The notes: generated from the sequence alone by a model not told the origin. A DNA stretch of 64,000 bases from Burkholderiales bacterium (GCA_026932235.1 JAIXKR010000142.1:1-64000), one strand, 5' to 3'. Positions 52,411-62,950 are shown, numbered from the stretch's first letter. Made by a program: numbers and translations.

Positions 52411-53199
52411 ATGGCGCAGATCCATCCGAGCGCGATCGTCGATGCGCGCGCCGAGCTCGAAGCCGACGTCGTCATCGGGCCCTACAGCGTGATCGGGCCG
52501 GACGTGCGCATCGGCGCGCGCACGACGGTGGGCGCGCACTGCGTCATCGACGGCCGCACGACGATCGGATGCGACAACCGCATCTTCCCCTTCAACGCCC
52601 TGGGCGGCATGCCGCAGGACATGTCGCATCGCGGGGAAGCCACCGAGTTGCGCATCGGCGACCGCAACACCATCCGCGAATACTGCAGCTTCAACACCGG
52701 CACGCTGAAGGAGGAGGGCATCACCCGCGTCGGCAGCGACAACTGGATCATGGCCTACGTGCACGTCGCGCACGACGTGCGCGTGGGCGACCGCACCGTG
52801 CTCGCCAACGGCGTCACGCTGGCCGGCCACGTGCACGTGGGCGACTGGGCGACGATCGGCGGCCTCAGCGGCGTGCTGCAGTTCGTGCACATCGGCGCGC
52901 ACGCGATGGTCGGCTTCCAGGCGCATGTGTCGCAGGACGTGCCTCCCTTCGTGACGGTGGACGGCAACCCGCTGGCGGTGCGCGCCGTCAACACCGTCGG
53001 GCTGAAGCGGCGCGACTTCGGCGACAGCCGCATCGCGCTGATCCGCCGCATGCACAAGCTGCTCTACCGCGACGCCTTGCCCCTGGAGCAGGCCGTGGCA
53101 GGCATCGCGGCGCTGAAGGGCAGCACGCCCGAGGGCGACGCCGACGTGCAGGTGATGCTCGACTTCCTGGCCGCGGCCAGGCGCGGCATCGCGCGCTGA
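52411..53199 (+). CDS. lpxA: UDP-N-acetylglucosamine O-acyltransferase
   Basis: First step of lipid A synthesis; 262 residues as in E. coli. The left-handed beta helix starts [20 protein letters not shown] and continues with [20 protein letters not shown]. The catalytic His is expected in [14 protein letters not shown], and the acyl ruler region in [20 protein letters not shown]. The C-terminal helical part is [18 protein letters not shown]. lpxB follows after 8 bases. Confidence 0.97.
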   Translation: MAQIHPSAIVDARAELEADVVIGPYSVIGPDVRIGARTTVGAHCVIDGRTTIGCDNRIFPFNALGGMPQDMSHRGEATELRIGDRNTIREYCSFNTGTLKEEGITRVGSDNWIMAYVHVAHDVRVGDRTVLANGVTLAGHVHVGDWATIGGLSGVLQFVHIGAHAMVGFQAHVSQDVPPFVTVDGNPLAVRAVNTVGLKRRDFGDSRIALIRRMHKLLYRDALPLEQAVAGIAALKGSTPEGDADVQVMLDFLAAARRGIAR

Positions 53200-53207
53200 A
53201 GCGGGCC

Positions 53208-54338
53208 ATGCGTCTGGCGATGGTGGCCGGCGAGGCCTCGGGGGACCTGCTCGCCGAGCGCCTGCTGGGCGGCTTGCAGCAGCGCTGGCCGCAGCTCGAG
53301 GCCTTCGGCATCGGTGGCCCGCGCATGCGTGAGCGCGGCTTCGACGCCTGGTGGGGAAGCGACGCGCTCGCGGTGCGCGGCTACGTCGAGGTGCTGCGCC
53401 ATTACCGCGGCATCCGGCGCATCCGGGAGCAGTTGGCCGAGCGTCTGCTGCGCGCGCCGCCGCGCGCATTCGTCGGCGTCGACGCGCCGGACTTCAACCT
53501 CGGGCTGGAAGCGCGGCTGCGCGCGCGCGGCATCCGCACGGTGCACTACGTCTGCCCGTCGATCTGGGCCTGGCGCGGCGGCCGCGTGAAGAAGCTGGCC
53601 GCGGCCTGCGACCACGTGCTGTGCCTCTTCCCCTTCGAGCCCGAACTGCTGCGCGCGCACCGCGTGGCCGCGACCTACGTCGGCCATCCGCTGGCGGACG
53701 TGATCCCGCTGCAGCCGCCGCGCGCGGCGGCGCGCGCGGCGCTCGGCATCGCCGCCGAAGCGCCGCTTGCGGCGCTGCTCCCGGGCAGCCGCGCCAGCGA
53801 GATCCAGTACAACGCCGCGGCCTTCCTGCAGGCCGCCGTCCTCATGCATGCGCGCCGGCCCGAGCTGCGCTTCGTGCTGCCGGTGGCGCCCGGACTGCGC
53901 GCGGCGATCGACGCCCTGATCGCGCGGCACGCGCCCGCGCTGCCGCTGGTCGTGACCGAAGGCCGCTCGCACGAGGCGCTCGCGGCCTGCGACGTGACGC
54001 TGATCGCCAGCGGCACGGCCACGCTCGAGGCTGCGCTCTTCGGACGGCCGATGGTGATCGGCTACCGCATGCACGCGCTGTCCTACCAGATCATGAAGCG
54101 CATGGCCTACCAGCCCTGGGTCGGCCTGCCCAACATCCTGTGCCGCGACTTCGTCGTCCCCGAACTGCTGCAGCAGGCGTGCACACCGCACGCGCTGGCG
54201 CACGCGGCGCTCGCCTGGTTGGACGAGCCCGGGCGCGCCGACGCACTGCGCGCGCGCTTCGCCGACCTGCACCACCAACTGCGCCGCGATACGGCGCGCC
54301 TGGCCACCGATGCGATCGCGCAAGTCCTCGGGACCTGA
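53208..54338 (+). CDS. lpxB: Lipid A disaccharide synthase
   Basis: Glycosyltransferase (GT19) joining UDP-diacylglucosamine and lipid X; 376 residues. It opens with [20 protein letters not shown], the family signature, then [54 protein letters not shown] and [20 protein letters not shown]. The start ATG 53208 fits. Its last 29 bases overlap the likely rnhB start. Confidence 0.96.
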   Translation: MRLAMVAGEASGDLLAERLLGGLQQRWPQLEAFGIGGPRMRERGFDAWWGSDALAVRGYVEVLRHYRGIRRIREQLAERLLRAPPRAFVGVDAPDFNLGLEARLRARGIRTVHYVCPSIWAWRGGRVKKLAAACDHVLCLFPFEPELLRAHRVAATYVGHPLADVIPLQPPRAAARAALGIAAEAPLAALLPGSRASEIQYNAAAFLQAAVLMHARRPELRFVLPVAPGLRAAIDALIARHAPALPLVVTEGRSHEALAACDVTLIASGTATLEAALFGRPMVIGYRMHALSYQIMKRMAYQPWVGLPNILCRDFVVPELLQQACTPHALAHAALAWLDEPGRADALRARFADLHHQLRRDTARLATDAIAQVLGT

Positions 54339-54936
54339 GGCGGGCGAGCTGCCGTGGGCGGTTCCGGGCCTCGTCGTCGGCGTCGACGAGGTCGGTCGTG
54401 GCCCGCTCGTCGGCCCGGTGGTGGTCGCCGCGGTGATGCTCGACGACGAGCGCCCCATCCGCGGCCTGCGCGACTCCAAGGCCTTGTCGCCGCGGCGGCG
54501 GGAGGCGCTGCACGACGAGATCATGGCGCACGCGCTGTGCGTCTCGATCGCCGAGGCCAGTGCCGCCGAGGTCGATGCGCTCAACGTGCTTCAGGCGACG
54601 ATGATGGCGATGCAGCGCGCGGTGCGCGGCCTGCGCCTGCCGCCCTCGCGTGTGCTCGTCGACGGCAACCGGCTGCCGCCGCTGGCCGTGCCGGCGCAGG
54701 CCGTCGTCAAGGGCGACGCGCGCGTGGCCTGCATCGCCGCGGCTTCGATCGTCGCCAAGGTGCGCCGCGACCGCTGGTGTCAGGCGCTGGACGAGCGCTG
54801 GCCGGACTACGGCTTTGCCGCGCACAAGGGCTATCCGACGCCTGCGCATCTGCAGGCGCTGCGCGCGCTCGGCCCCTGTCCGGAACATCGCCGAAGCTTC
54901 GCGCCGGTGCGTCAGGTCCTGCGCGATGAACCGTGA
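54310..54936 (+). CDS. rnhB: Ribonuclease HII
   Basis: Cleaves RNA in RNA-DNA hybrids and single ribonucleotides; 208 residues. The active-site Asp-Glu pair is in [20 protein letters not shown], with [18 protein letters not shown] and [20 protein letters not shown] as the further motifs. ATG 54310 lies inside the end of lpxB, which gives a 13-18 residue N-terminal tail; a shorter start is possible. It overlaps the methyltransferase gene by 11 bases. Confidence 0.95.
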   Translation: MRSRKSSGPEAGELPWAVPGLVVGVDEVGRGPLVGPVVVAAVMLDDERPIRGLRDSKALSPRRREALHDEIMAHALCVSIAEASAAEVDALNVLQATMMAMQRAVRGLRLPPSRVLVDGNRLPPLAVPAQAVVKGDARVACIAAASIVAKVRRDRWCQALDERWPDYGFAAHKGYPTPAHLQALRALGPCPEHRRSFAPVRQVLRDEP

Positions 54937-55738
54937 ACTGCGCCTGAGCGCGCGCGCCAATCCGCTGCTGGTGGCGCTGCGCCGCCTGGCGCGCGATCCG
55001 GTGGCCTATCGCCGCAGCGGCGAGGTCTGGCTCGAGGGCGAGCACCTCTGCGCCGCCGCCGCGGCGCGCGGCCTCCCGGTGCGCCACGCGCTGCTGAGCG
55101 AGAGCGGCTGGGCGCAGGCGCCGCTGCGCGAGCTGTCTCGCCATGCCGCGCGCACGGCGATCGTCTCCGACGCCTTGTTCGCCGAGTTGAGCGCGCTCGA
55201 GTCGCCCGCCGCCATCGGCTTCGTGCTGCCGCTGCCGCCGGCGCCGCCGCCCGACCCGGCGCTGCCGACCGTGGTGCTGGACCGCCTTCAGGACGCCGGC
55301 AACGTCGGCAGCATCCTGCGCAGCGCCGCGGCGCTGGGCGTGCTGCAGGCACTGGCGCTGAAGGGAACGGCTGCGCTGTGGTCGCCCAAGGTGCTGCGTG
55401 CCGGCATGGGCGCCCATTTCGCGCTGCGCCTGGTCGAAGGCCTGAGCGAGGACGAGGCGCTGGCGCTGGCGCTGCCGCTGGTCGGCACCAGCCCGCACGC
55501 GAGCGCGCTGCTGCCGCAGGCGCCGCTGCCGCGGCCGGCGGCCTGGCTGCTCGGCCACGAGGGGCAGGGCGCCTCGGTGCGTCTGCTCGCGTCCTGCGTC
55601 GCGACGGTGTGCATCCCCCAGCCCGGCGGCGGGGAGTCGCTCAACGTCGCTGCGGCCGCGGCGATCTGCTTCTACGAGGCGGTGCGGCGGCAGGAAGCGG
55701 CCACAGCGGACGCCCCCGTCGCCGGAAGCGCTCAGTAG
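54926..55738 (+). CDS. SpoU/TrmH-family RNA 2'-O-methyltransferase
   Basis: SPOUT-class methyltransferase of 270 residues. The N-terminal substrate-binding part ([40 protein letters not shown]) precedes the knotted domain with the three TrmH motifs: [20 protein letters not shown] (motif 1, with the Arg), [10 protein letters not shown] (motif 2) and [20 protein letters not shown] (motif 3, with a Gly-Gly-Gly run in place of the usual Met/Gly pattern). The target, rRNA or tRNA, cannot be assigned. It overlaps rnhB and, tail-to-tail, the last 7 bases of ppsR. Confidence 0.9.
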   Translation: MNRELRLSARANPLLVALRRLARDPVAYRRSGEVWLEGEHLCAAAAARGLPVRHALLSESGWAQAPLRELSRHAARTAIVSDALFAELSALESPAAIGFVLPLPPAPPPDPALPTVVLDRLQDAGNVGSILRSAAALGVLQALALKGTAALWSPKVLRAGMGAHFALRLVEGLSEDEALALALPLVGTSPHASALLPQAPLPRPAAWLLGHEGQGASVRLLASCVATVCIPQPGGGESLNVAAAAAICFYEAVRRQEAATADAPVAGSAQ

Positions 55739-56556
55739 ACCAGCCGATCGGGGCGCAGGTCGCGCAGGATGGTGGTGGCGATCTCCTCGATCGACTTGTG
55801 CGTCGACGACAGCCATGAGATGCCTTCGCGGCGCATCATCGTCTCGGCCTCCTGGACTTCGAAGCGGCAGTTCTCGAGCGCCGCGTAGCGGCTGCCCGGA
55901 CGGCGCTCGTTGCGGATATGGGCCAGGCGCACGGGGTCGATCGTGAGCCCGAAGCACTTGCGCTTGTGCGGCGCCAGCAGCGAGGGCAGGCGCCCGCGCT
56001 CGAAGTCTTCGGGGATGAGCGGGTAGTTGGCGGCCTTGATGCCGTGCTGCATCGCCAGGTAGAGCGAAGTCGGCGTCTTGCCGCATCGGCTCACGCCGAC
56101 GAGGATGACGTCGGCCACGTCAAGGTTGCGCGCCGACTGGCCGTCGTCGTGCGCGAGGCTGAAGTTGATGGCCTCGATGCGGTCGTGGTACTCGGCGCTC
56201 TGGCTGGCGTCGCCGAATCGACCCACGCGGTGGCTGCGCTTGATGCCGAACTCCTCTTCCAGCGGCTCGACGAAGCTGCGGAACATGTCCAGCACGAGGC
56301 CCTTGCAACGCGGGTTGTCGATGAGGTCGCGCACCTCGTCGTTGACGAGGGTGAGGAAGACGATCGGGCGCTGCCCCTCGCGCAGCGCGACCTCGTCGAT
56401 CTCGGCGGCGACCTGCAGAGCCTTCTCGGCGCTGTCGATGAAGGGCCGGCGCACGTGCCGCGGGTGCGTCGGGAACTGGGCGAGGATGGAGTTGCCGAAA
56501 GTCTCGGCGGTGATGCCGGTGCCGTCGGAGATGAAGAACACGGTACGTTCTGGCAT
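55732..56556 (-). CDS. ppsR: PEP synthase regulatory protein (bifunctional kinase/pyrophosphorylase)
   Basis: DUF299-family enzyme that inactivates PEP synthase with ADP and reactivates it with phosphate; 274 residues. The N-terminal segment is FFISDGTGITAETFGNSILA. A P-loop-like GVSRCGKTPTSLYLA (~153-167) and the C-terminal YAALENCRFEVQEAETMMRR segment match the family. It is divergent from ppsA, its substrate protein, the common proteobacterial arrangement. The 3' end overlaps the SpoU-type gene by 7 bases. Confidence 0.95.
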   Translation of the reverse strand: MPERTVFFISDGTGITAETFGNSILAQFPTHPRHVRRPFIDSAEKALQVAAEIDEVALREGQRPIVFLTLVNDEVRDLIDNPRCKGLVLDMFRSFVEPLEEEFGIKRSHRVGRFGDASQSAEYHDRIEAINFSLAHDDGQSARNLDVADVILVGVSRCGKTPTSLYLAMQHGIKAANYPLIPEDFERGRLPSLLAPHKRKCFGLTIDPVRLAHIRNERRPGSRYAALENCRFEVQEAETMMRREGISWLSSTHKSIEEIATTILRDLRPDRLVY

Positions 56557-56617
56557 GAAGCTCCCGTTCGTGCGCGCCGGTGCGGCGGGCGCGGGGCCAT
56601 GATAAGGAAGATGTCCC

Positions 56618-56623
56618 TAGAAT
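56618..56623 (+). promoter_or_regulatory. Candidate -10 element for ppsA
   Basis: TAGAAT in the 214-base gap between divergent ppsR and ppsA, giving an mRNA leader of about 140 bases. The gap also contains GATAAGGAAGATGTC just upstream. No -35 box can be fixed with confidence, and no other gene is apparent in the gap. Confidence 0.4.
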
Positions 56624-56770
56624 TCCGTCATCTCCTTCCCGCTTTCGGCCCTTCCCGGGCCTGCCGCACGTGAAGCTCCACGGCCACCGATTCGAATCCC
56701 AAAGCGCCTGTGCCGGGGCTCGCTGCGTGCATGCGGAAGCACCCTCTTCTTCACGTCTCGGAGCTCTCCC

Positions 56771-59182
56771 ATGCCTGCGTCCACCCTGGCGACCGCCCTG
56801 GTCGTACCGTTCGAACAACTGAGGATGACCGACGTCGAGCGGGTCGGCGGCAAGAATGCCTCCCTCGGCGAAATGATCAGCCAGCTGGCCGGAACCGGCG
56901 TGCGCGTCCCCGGGGGCTTTGCCACCACGGCGTATGCCTACCGCCAGTTCCTGCAGCAGGACGGGCTCGCCGAGCGCATCGCGGCGCGGCTGGCGGGGCT
57001 GGACATCGACGACGTGCGCGCACTGGCGGAGGCCGGCGCCCAGATCCGCGGCTGGATCGACGAAGCGCCCCTCCCGCCGGCCCTCGAGCAGGCGATACGC
57101 GCGCAGTTCGAGGCGCTCGAGGCCGGCAACCCGGGCGCGAGCTGGGCGGTGCGTTCGTCGGCCACGGCCGAGGATCTTCCGGATGCCTCCTTCGCCGGAC
57201 AGCAGGAGACCTTCCTCAACGTCAGCGGCGTCGAGGACGTGCTGCGGCGGACGAAAGAGGTCTTCGCCTCGCTCTACAACGACCGTGCGATCAGCTACCG
57301 CGTGCACAAGGGCTTCGCGCACGGGGACGTGGCGCTCTCCGCGGGCGTGCAGCGCATGGTGCGCTCGGACCTCGGCGCCTCGGGCGTGATGTTCACGATC
57401 GACACCGAGTCCGGCTTCAAGGACGTGGTCTTCATCACCAGCAGCTTCGGCCTGGGCGAGATGGTCGTGCAGGGAGCCGTCAACCCCGACGAGTTCTACG
57501 TCCACAAGCCCACGCTCGAGGGCGGGCACTTCCCGATCATCCGCCGCAGCCTGGGCAGCAAGCTGCAGCGCATGGAGTTCGCCTCCGACGAGGAGCGCGC
57601 CGCCAGCGGCCGCCTCGTGCGCACCGTGCAGACGCCGCCCGAGCAGCGCAACCGCTATTCCCTGGCGGATGCCGACGTCATCGAGCTGGCACGCTACGCG
57701 CTCGTCATCGAGAAGCACTACGGCCGGCCGATGGACATCGAGTGGGGCAAGGACGGCCAGGACGGCAAGCTCTACATCCTGCAGGCGCGGCCCGAGACGG
57801 TGAAGAGCCGCGACGACGGGCGCATCGAGCAGCGCTTCAAGCTCAAGGGGGATCCGCTGAAGATCGGCACCGTGCTCGCCGAAGGTCGGGCGATCGGGCA
57901 GAAGATCGGCACCGGCACGGCGCGCCTGGTGCGCTCCACCGCCGAGATGGAGCGCGTGCAGCCCGGCGACGTGCTCGTCACCGACATGACCGACCCCAAC
58001 TGGGAGCCGGTGATGAAGCGTGCCGCGGCCATCGTCACCAACCGCGGCGGCCGCACCTGCCACGCGGCGATCATCGCGCGCGAGCTCGGCATCCCGGCCG
58101 TCGTCGGCTGCGGCGATGCCACCGAGCGCATCGCCGAGGGCACGCTGGTCACGGTGGCCTGCTCGGAGGGCGACACCGGCTACATCTTCGACGGCCTGCT
58201 CGAGACCGAGGTGGCGCAGGTGCAGCGCGGCGAGCTGCCCTACTGCCCGGTGAAGATCATGATGAACGTGGGCAACCCGCAGCTCGCCTTCGACTTCGCG
58301 CAGATGCCCAGCGCCGGTGTCGGCCTCGCGCGGCTCGAGTTCATCATCAACAACGCCATCGGCGTGCACCCGAAGGCGATCCTCGACTACCCGAACATCG
58401 ACGCCGAACTGAAGAAGGCGGTGGAGTCGGTGGCGCGCGGCCACGCCGGCCCGCGCGCGTTCTACGTCGACAAGCTGGCCGAGGGCGTGGCCACCATCGC
58501 CGCGGCCTTCTGGCCGCGCCCGGTGATCGTTCGCCTCTCGGACTTCAAGAGCAACGAATACCGCAAGCTCATCGGCGGCGCCCGCTACGAGCCCGACGAG
58601 GAGAACCCGATGCTGGGCTTTCGCGGTGCCAGCCGCTACATCAGCGGCGAGTTCAGCGACGCCTTCGCGATGGAGTGCGAGGCGCTCAAGCGCGTGCGCA
58701 AGGACATGGGCCTGACCAACGTCGAGATCATGGTTCCCTTCGTGCGTACCGTACGGCAGGCCGAGCAGGTGGTGCGGCTGCTGGCCGAGCGCGGGCTGCG
58801 GCGCGGCGCCGACGACCTGAAGCTCATCATGATGTGCGAGGTGCCGAGCAACGCCATCCTGGCCGAGGAGTTCCTGCAGCACTTCGACGGCATGTCGATC
58901 GGCTCCAACGACCTCACGCAGCTCACGCTCGGACTGGACCGGGACAGCGGGCTGGAGCAGCTCGCGACCGACTTCGACGAGCGCGACCCGGCGGTGAAGG
59001 CGCTCATCAGCCGCGCCATTGCCGCCTGCCGCGCCACCGGAAAGTATGTCGGCATCTGCGGCCAGGGGCCGAGCGACCACCCCGACTTCGCCGACTGGCT
59101 CGCCGCCGAGGGCATCGCCTCAATCTCGCTGAATCCGGACACGGTGATCGACACCTGGATGCGCCTGGCGGCGCCGCGGTGA
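56771..59182 (+). CDS. ppsA: Phosphoenolpyruvate synthase
   Basis: Makes PEP from pyruvate and ATP during growth on C3 compounds; 803 residues. Domains in order: ATP-grasp-like N terminus ([35 protein letters not shown]), the swivelling phosphohistidine domain with His431 in [20 protein letters not shown], and the TIM-barrel PEP/pyruvate domain with [29 protein letters not shown] and [15 protein letters not shown]. The segment [13 protein letters not shown] carries the proton-donor cysteine. Control by PpsR is expected at the threonine next to His431 (TCH). Confidence 0.97.
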   Translation: MPASTLATALVVPFEQLRMTDVERVGGKNASLGEMISQLAGTGVRVPGGFATTAYAYRQFLQQDGLAERIAARLAGLDIDDVRALAEAGAQIRGWIDEAPLPPALEQAIRAQFEALEAGNPGASWAVRSSATAEDLPDASFAGQQETFLNVSGVEDVLRRTKEVFASLYNDRAISYRVHKGFAHGDVALSAGVQRMVRSDLGASGVMFTIDTESGFKDVVFITSSFGLGEMVVQGAVNPDEFYVHKPTLEGGHFPIIRRSLGSKLQRMEFASDEERAASGRLVRTVQTPPEQRNRYSLADADVIELARYALVIEKHYGRPMDIEWGKDGQDGKLYILQARPETVKSRDDGRIEQRFKLKGDPLKIGTVLAEGRAIGQKIGTGTARLVRSTAEMERVQPGDVLVTDMTDPNWEPVMKRAAAIVTNRGGRTCHAAIIARELGIPAVVGCGDATERIAEGTLVTVACSEGDTGYIFDGLLETEVAQVQRGELPYCPVKIMMNVGNPQLAFDFAQMPSAGVGLARLEFIINNAIGVHPKAILDYPNIDAELKKAVESVARGHAGPRAFYVDKLAEGVATIAAAFWPRPVIVRLSDFKSNEYRKLIGGARYEPDEENPMLGFRGASRYISGEFSDAFAMECEALKRVRKDMGLTNVEIMVPFVRTVRQAEQVVRLLAERGLRRGADDLKLIMMCEVPSNAILAEEFLQHFDGMSIGSNDLTQLTLGLDRDSGLEQLATDFDERDPAVKALISRAIAACRATGKYVGICGQGPSDHPDFADWLAAEGIASISLNPDTVIDTWMRLAAPR

Positions 59183-59189
59183 TCTGCCC

Positions 59190-59195
59190 TATACT
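59190..59195 (+). promoter_or_regulatory. Candidate -10 element for the rpsF operon
   Basis: TATACT, 8 bases after the ppsA stop, followed by an AT-rich patch (AATAGGCTTTTCC). It would give rpsF a leader of roughly 75-80 bases, enough for a regulatory structure. Confidence 0.55.
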
Positions 59196-59211
59196 AATAG
59201 GCTTTTCCCTT

Positions 59212-59262
59212 GCCGCACCCGCATGAGTAGACGCCAGCGGGGCGGCTTCCTTCTTCAAGGAA
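59212..59262 (+). promoter_or_regulatory. Structured rpsF leader (candidate S6:S18 autoregulatory site)
   Basis: GCCG (59212-59215) and CCCGC (59218-59222) pair with GCGGG (59237-59241) and CGGC (59243-59246), giving a stem with a small internal loop and a 14-base apical loop. A second hairpin TTCCTT/AAGGAA (59247-59252, 59257-59262) follows, just before the AGGAGG (59269-59274) ribosome binding site. A leader element bound by the S6:S18 complex, featuring a CCG triplet, is known upstream of rpsF in many bacteria. Fit to that consensus was judged by eye only. Confidence 0.4.
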
Positions 59263-59278
59263 TCCACAAGGAGGTTTC

Positions 59279-59641
59279 ATGCGTCACTACGAGATCGTTC
59301 TCCTGATCCACCCGGATCAGAGCGAACAGGTTCCGGCCATGCTGGAACGCTACAAGGGCCTGGTCACCGCTGCCGGCGGCAAGGTGCACCGCGTCGAGGA
59401 CTGGGGTCGGCGCCAGCTCGCCTACATGATCCAGAAGCTCGCGAAGGCGCACTACCTGTGCCTGAACATCGAGTGCAGCAAGGAAGTGCTGGACGAGCTC
59501 GAGACGGGTTTCCGCTTCAACGACGCGGTGCTGCGCCACCTGACCGTGAAGCTGGAGAAGGCCGTCACGACGCCCTCGCCGATGATGAAGGCGGTCGAGC
59601 GCGAGGAGGCGCGCAAGGAACGCCAGGAGGCTTCCGCCTGA
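59279..59641 (+). CDS. rpsF: 30S ribosomal protein S6
   Basis: Small-subunit protein of 120 residues. It starts [20 protein letters not shown] and includes [20 protein letters not shown] and [20 protein letters not shown], which match the S6 fold. The C terminus is a short charged tail. The ATG has an excellent AGGAGG site (59269-59274). First gene of rpsF-priB-rpsR-rplI. Confidence 0.97.
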   Translation: MRHYEIVLLIHPDQSEQVPAMLERYKGLVTAAGGKVHRVEDWGRRQLAYMIQKLAKAHYLCLNIECSKEVLDELETGFRFNDAVLRHLTVKLEKAVTTPSPMMKAVEREEARKERQEASA

Positions 59642-59687
59642 GACGCGCCCCGGGCGCATCCGTCGTCTTTGCCGCCACGCCTTCGCG

Positions 59688-59978
59688 ATGAACCGGTTGC
59701 TGCTCAGCGCGCAACTGGTCGAGCGGGCGGCGATGCGTTACACCCCCGCCGGATTGCCGGCTCTGGACATCGGCCTGAAGCACGAGTCGGAGCTGAGCGA
59801 GGACGGCAAGCCGCGCAAGGTCTCGATGCAGATGCGCGCGGTGGCCATCGGCGAGGTGACGCAGGCCCTGACGGCGATGGCACTGGGCGAGGTGGCCCTC
59901 TTCGCGGGCTTCCTGACCGGTGCGCGCAACGGGCGCGGGCTCATCATGCACATCACGCAGGTCGATCGACAGCCTTGA
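59688..59978 (+). CDS. priB: Primosomal replication protein PriB
   Basis: OB-fold single-stranded-DNA-binding protein of the replication restart primosome; 96 residues. The start [20 protein letters not shown], then [19 protein letters not shown] and [20 protein letters not shown], fit the SSB-like PriB family. The location between rpsF and rpsR is the classic one, shared with E. coli. It has no strong Shine-Dalgarno sequence, so coupling to rpsF translation is possible. Confidence 0.93.
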   Translation: MNRLLLSAQLVERAAMRYTPAGLPALDIGLKHESELSEDGKPRKVSMQMRAVAIGEVTQALTAMALGEVALFAGFLTGARNGRGLIMHITQVDRQP

Positions 59979-60024
59979 TCGGCCCATTCGTTCGGTTTCG
60001 ATACAGGATTTCGGAGGTTACCCC

Positions 60025-60315
60025 ATGCCCCCACCCCGCGGTAAAGGTCGAGGTTCGAAGGACAAGCGTCCTCGTCGCAACTCGCAATCCCTGCTCTTCC
60101 GTCGCAAGCGCTTCTGCCGCTTCACCGTCGCCAATGTCGAGTCGATCGACTACAAGGAACTCGACGTGCTGCGCGACTTCATCGGCGAGAACGGCAAGAT
60201 CACGCCCGCGCGCCTGACCGGCACGCGCGCCTTCTACCAGCGCCAGCTCACGACGGCGATCAAGCGTGCGCGCTTCCTGGCGCTGCTGCCGTACTCCGAT
60301 CAACACAAGGTCTGA
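60025..60315 (+). CDS. rpsR: 30S ribosomal protein S18
   Basis: Binds S6 on the 30S platform; 96 residues, longer than the 75 of E. coli because of a basic N-terminal extension ([20 protein letters not shown]). The core is [40 protein letters not shown], and [20 protein letters not shown]. The start ATG 60025 follows GGAGG (60013-60017). rplI begins 13 bases after the stop. Confidence 0.97.
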   Translation: MPPPRGKGRGSKDKRPRRNSQSLLFRRKRFCRFTVANVESIDYKELDVLRDFIGENGKITPARLTGTRAFYQRQLTTAIKRARFLALLPYSDQHKV

Positions 60316-60328
60316 GCGGAGGGACGAC

Positions 60329-60781
60329 ATGCAAGTGATTCTTCTGGAGAAGGTCGGCAAGCTCGGCAACCTCGGCGACGTCGTCAAGGTCAAGGAGGGC
60401 TTTGCGCGCAACTTCCTGATCCCGCAGCGGCTGGCGCGCCGTGCCACCGAAGCGGCGATCCAGGAATTCCAAACCCGCCGCGCCGAGCTCGAGAAGGCCG
60501 CCGCGGCCAAGCTCGCCGCCGCGCAGGCGCTGGGCGAGCAGCTCTCGGGCAAGAACGTTCGCATCGCGCAGAAGGCCGGCGTCGACGGCCGCCTGTTCGG
60601 CTCGGTCACGAACGCCGACGTTGCCGCGGCGCTGACGGCGCTGGGCCTGCAGGTGGCCAAGGCGCAGGTGCGCATGCCCAACGGCCCGCTCAAGGCCGTC
60701 GGCGAGTTCCCGGTGCAGGTGGCCGCGCACACCGACGTCGTGGTCGAGGTCAACGTGCAGGTGGTGGCGCAGGCCGACTGA
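60329..60781 (+). CDS. rplI: 50S ribosomal protein L9
   Basis: Large-subunit protein with two globular domains joined by a long helix; 150 residues. N domain: [20 protein letters not shown], then [20 protein letters not shown]; connecting helix with [21 protein letters not shown] domain ending [10 protein letters not shown]. It is the last gene before an 11-bp hairpin, so it probably closes the operon. Confidence 0.97.
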   Translation: MQVILLEKVGKLGNLGDVVKVKEGFARNFLIPQRLARRATEAAIQEFQTRRAELEKAAAAKLAAAQALGEQLSGKNVRIAQKAGVDGRLFGSVTNADVAAALTALGLQVAKAQVRMPNGPLKAVGEFPVQVAAHTDVVVEVNVQVVAQAD

Positions 60782-60806
60782 TCGCCGCACGCGCCTTCGC
60801 GCACCC

Positions 60807-60833
60807 CGAAGGCCGGCGCGCAGCCGGCCTTCG
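60807..60833 (+). terminator. Terminator-like hairpin after rplI
   Basis: CGAAGGCCGGC (60807-60817) pairs perfectly with GCCGGCCTTCG (60823-60833) around a 5-base loop. Only a broken T-run (TCGTTTC) follows, so termination may be partial or hairpin-assisted. The remaining 143 bases to dnaB (60834-60976) contain no gene I can support. Confidence 0.65.
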
Positions 60834-60976
60834 TCGTTTCGGGGCCGCGCTGCCGCTGAAGCGCGCGCAGTGTCCGCGTCCCGCTTCGTGCGTGAGCATG
60901 ATCTCCCCACCGCGTCCCCCGCTTCTGCACAGGCCTGTCCACAGGATCCGGGTCGCCGCTGGGGCATGATCGGCGT

Positions 60977-62395
60977 ATGACGATGCTGCACGATTCCCTC
61001 GGTGCCTCCGCCCAGCCGCGCGACGACGAGGTGGCGCGGCTGCGCGTGCCGCCGCACTCGGTCGAGGCCGAGCAAAGCGTGCTCGGCGGCCTGCTGCTGG
61101 ACAACCTCGCCTGGGACCGTGCGGCCGACCTGCTCGGCGAGAGCGACTTCTACCGCTGGGAGCACAAGCAGATCTTCGCCGCCATCGGCGTACTCATCAA
61201 TGCCAGCAAGCCCGCCGACGTCGTCACCGTCTTCGAGCAGCTGCAGTCGATGGGCAGGGCCGAGGACTGCGGCGGACTGGCCTACCTGAATGCGCTCGCG
61301 CAAAGCGTTCCGAGTGCGGCCAACCTGCGCCGCTACGCCGAGATCGTGCGCGAGCGCGCGATCCTGAGAAAGCTCATCGCCGCCAGCGACGAGATCGCCA
61401 CCACCGCCTTCAATCCGCAGGGGCGCGCGGTGACGCAGATCCTCGACGAGGCGGAAGGGCGCATCTTCAAGATCGGCGAGGAAGGCTCGCGCCAGCGCCA
61501 GGGCATGCAGAGCATGGACAAGCTCGTCGTGGCGCTGCTGGACCGCGTCAACGAGCTGCACGAGAACGGCGCCGAGGAAGTGACCGGCGTGCGCACGGGC
61601 TTCTACGACCTCGACCGCATGACCGCCGGGCTGCAGAAGGGCGACCTCATCGTGCTCGCCGCGCGGCCCTCGATGGGCAAGACGGCGTTCGCGCTCAACA
61701 TGGCCGAGCACGTGGCGGTGGCCGAAGGCCTGCCGGTGCTCATCTTCTCGATGGAGATGGGCGCGGCGCAGCTGGCCCTGCGCATGGTGGGCTCGCTCGG
61801 GCGCATCGACCAGTCCGGCCTGCGCACCGGCCGCTTGAGCGACCAGGACTGGGAGCGGCTGGCCAGCGCCGTCGACCGGCTGCGCAACGTGCAGCTCTTC
61901 ATCGACGAGACGCCGGCGCTGAACGCGGCCGAGCTGCGCGCGCGTGCGCGGCGCATGGCGCGCCAGTTCGGCGGCACCTTGGGCCTCATCGTCGTCGATT
62001 ACCTGCAGCTGATGAGCGGTTCGGGCGGCGGCGGCGACGAGAACCGTGCCACCGAGATCGGCGAGATCAGCCGCGGCCTGAAGGCGCTGGCCAAGGAGCT
62101 GCAGTGCCCCGTGATCGCGCTCTCGCAACTCAACCGCTCGGTCGAGTCGCGCAACGACAAGCGGCCGATGATGAGCGACCTGCGCGAGTCCGGCGCGATC
62201 GAGCAGGATGCCGACGTCATCATGTTCATCTACCGCGACGACTACTACAACAAGGAGTCGAAGGAGCCCGGCGTTGCCGAGATCGTCATCGGCAAGCAGC
62301 GCAACGGCCCGGTGGGCACCGTCAAGCTGACCTTCCTGAAGCCGCTCACCAAGTTCGACAACCTCGCACCGGGCAGCATCGGCGCGGAGTACTGA
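60977..62395 (+). CDS. dnaB: Replicative DNA helicase DnaB
   Basis: Hexameric helicase that drives the replication fork; 472 residues, nearly the same as E. coli's 471. The N-terminal collar domain begins VPPHSVEAEQSVLGGLLLDN. The RecA-like domain has Walker A ARPSMGKTAFALNMAEH (~228-244), Walker B-type LGLIVVDYLQLMSG, and the arginine-finger region near ESRNDKRPMMSDLRESGAIE. No intein or insertion is present. Its neighbourhood after rplI is the common proteobacterial one. Confidence 0.97.
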   Translation: MTMLHDSLGASAQPRDDEVARLRVPPHSVEAEQSVLGGLLLDNLAWDRAADLLGESDFYRWEHKQIFAAIGVLINASKPADVVTVFEQLQSMGRAEDCGGLAYLNALAQSVPSAANLRRYAEIVRERAILRKLIAASDEIATTAFNPQGRAVTQILDEAEGRIFKIGEEGSRQRQGMQSMDKLVVALLDRVNELHENGAEEVTGVRTGFYDLDRMTAGLQKGDLIVLAARPSMGKTAFALNMAEHVAVAEGLPVLIFSMEMGAAQLALRMVGSLGRIDQSGLRTGRLSDQDWERLASAVDRLRNVQLFIDETPALNAAELRARARRMARQFGGTLGLIVVDYLQLMSGSGGGGDENRATEIGEISRGLKALAKELQCPVIALSQLNRSVESRNDKRPMMSDLRESGAIEQDADVIMFIYRDDYYNKESKEPGVAEIVIGKQRNGPVGTVKLTFLKPLTKFDNLAPGSIGAEY

Positions 62396-62441
62396 ACCCT
62401 TTGCGCGGCAAGGCCTCCGGAACCGCCGCCGCGCCCCGACT

Positions 62442-62912
62442 TCAGCGCGCCTTGGCGTGCGGGCTGACGTAATCGCCGACCGTCGTCCGGAAGGCGACGT
62501 TGAGCCGGTTCCAGCCGTTGATGGCGACGATGGCGAGCGTCAGGTCGACGAGGCTCTTCTCGTCGAAGTGCTCGCGCGCCTGGGCGTAGACCTCGTCGGC
62601 GACGTCGTGCACGTCGGCGATCTTCGTCACGGCTTCGGTCCAGGCCAGGGCGGCGCGTTCGCGCGCGCTGTAGCAGGGCGCATCGCGCCACACCGGCAGC
62701 AGGTACAGGCGCTGCTCGGTCTCGCCCAGCGCCCGCGCGTCCTTGCTGTGCATGTCCAGGCACCAGGCGCAGCCGTTGATCTGCGAGGCGCGCGACTTCA
62801 CCAGCTCGAGCAGCGACTCTTCCAGGCCGCTCTTGTTGACCTGCAACTGCAGTTGCAGCATGGCCTGAAAGCCTGCGGGCGAGGCCGCCTTGTAGTCGAG
62901 TCGCTGTTCCAT
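62442..62912 (-). CDS. AhpD-like alkylhydroperoxidase/carboxymuconolactone decarboxylase-family protein
   Basis: All-alpha protein of 156 residues. The redox motif CAWCLDMH places Cys48 and Cys51 with His55, as in AhpD-type peroxidases. The opening QRLDYKAASPAGFQAMLQLQ and the later YSARERAALAWTEAVTKIAD are typical of the branch annotated as carboxymuconolactone decarboxylase-like. The pair of cysteines favours a thiol peroxidase-like activity over decarboxylation. Substrate is unknown. The start at 62912 is chosen because the frame upstream is a shadow of the ppa region. It lies 38 bases after ppa on the same strand. Confidence 0.85.
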   Translation of the reverse strand: MEQRLDYKAASPAGFQAMLQLQLQVNKSGLEESLLELVKSRASQINGCAWCLDMHSKDARALGETEQRLYLLPVWRDAPCYSARERAALAWTEAVTKIADVHDVADEVYAQAREHFDEKSLVDLTLAIVAINGWNRLNVAFRTTVGDYVSPHAKAR

Positions 62913-62950
62913 GGTGCGGTTCCTGCCTGGTTCGCCGGATGCCGATGGGC

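Noticed and set aside
56120-59080. 986-residue minus-strand open frame opposite ppsA and running into ppsR in another frame
   Set aside because: Antisense to ppsA and out of frame with ppsR; typical GC-driven artefact.
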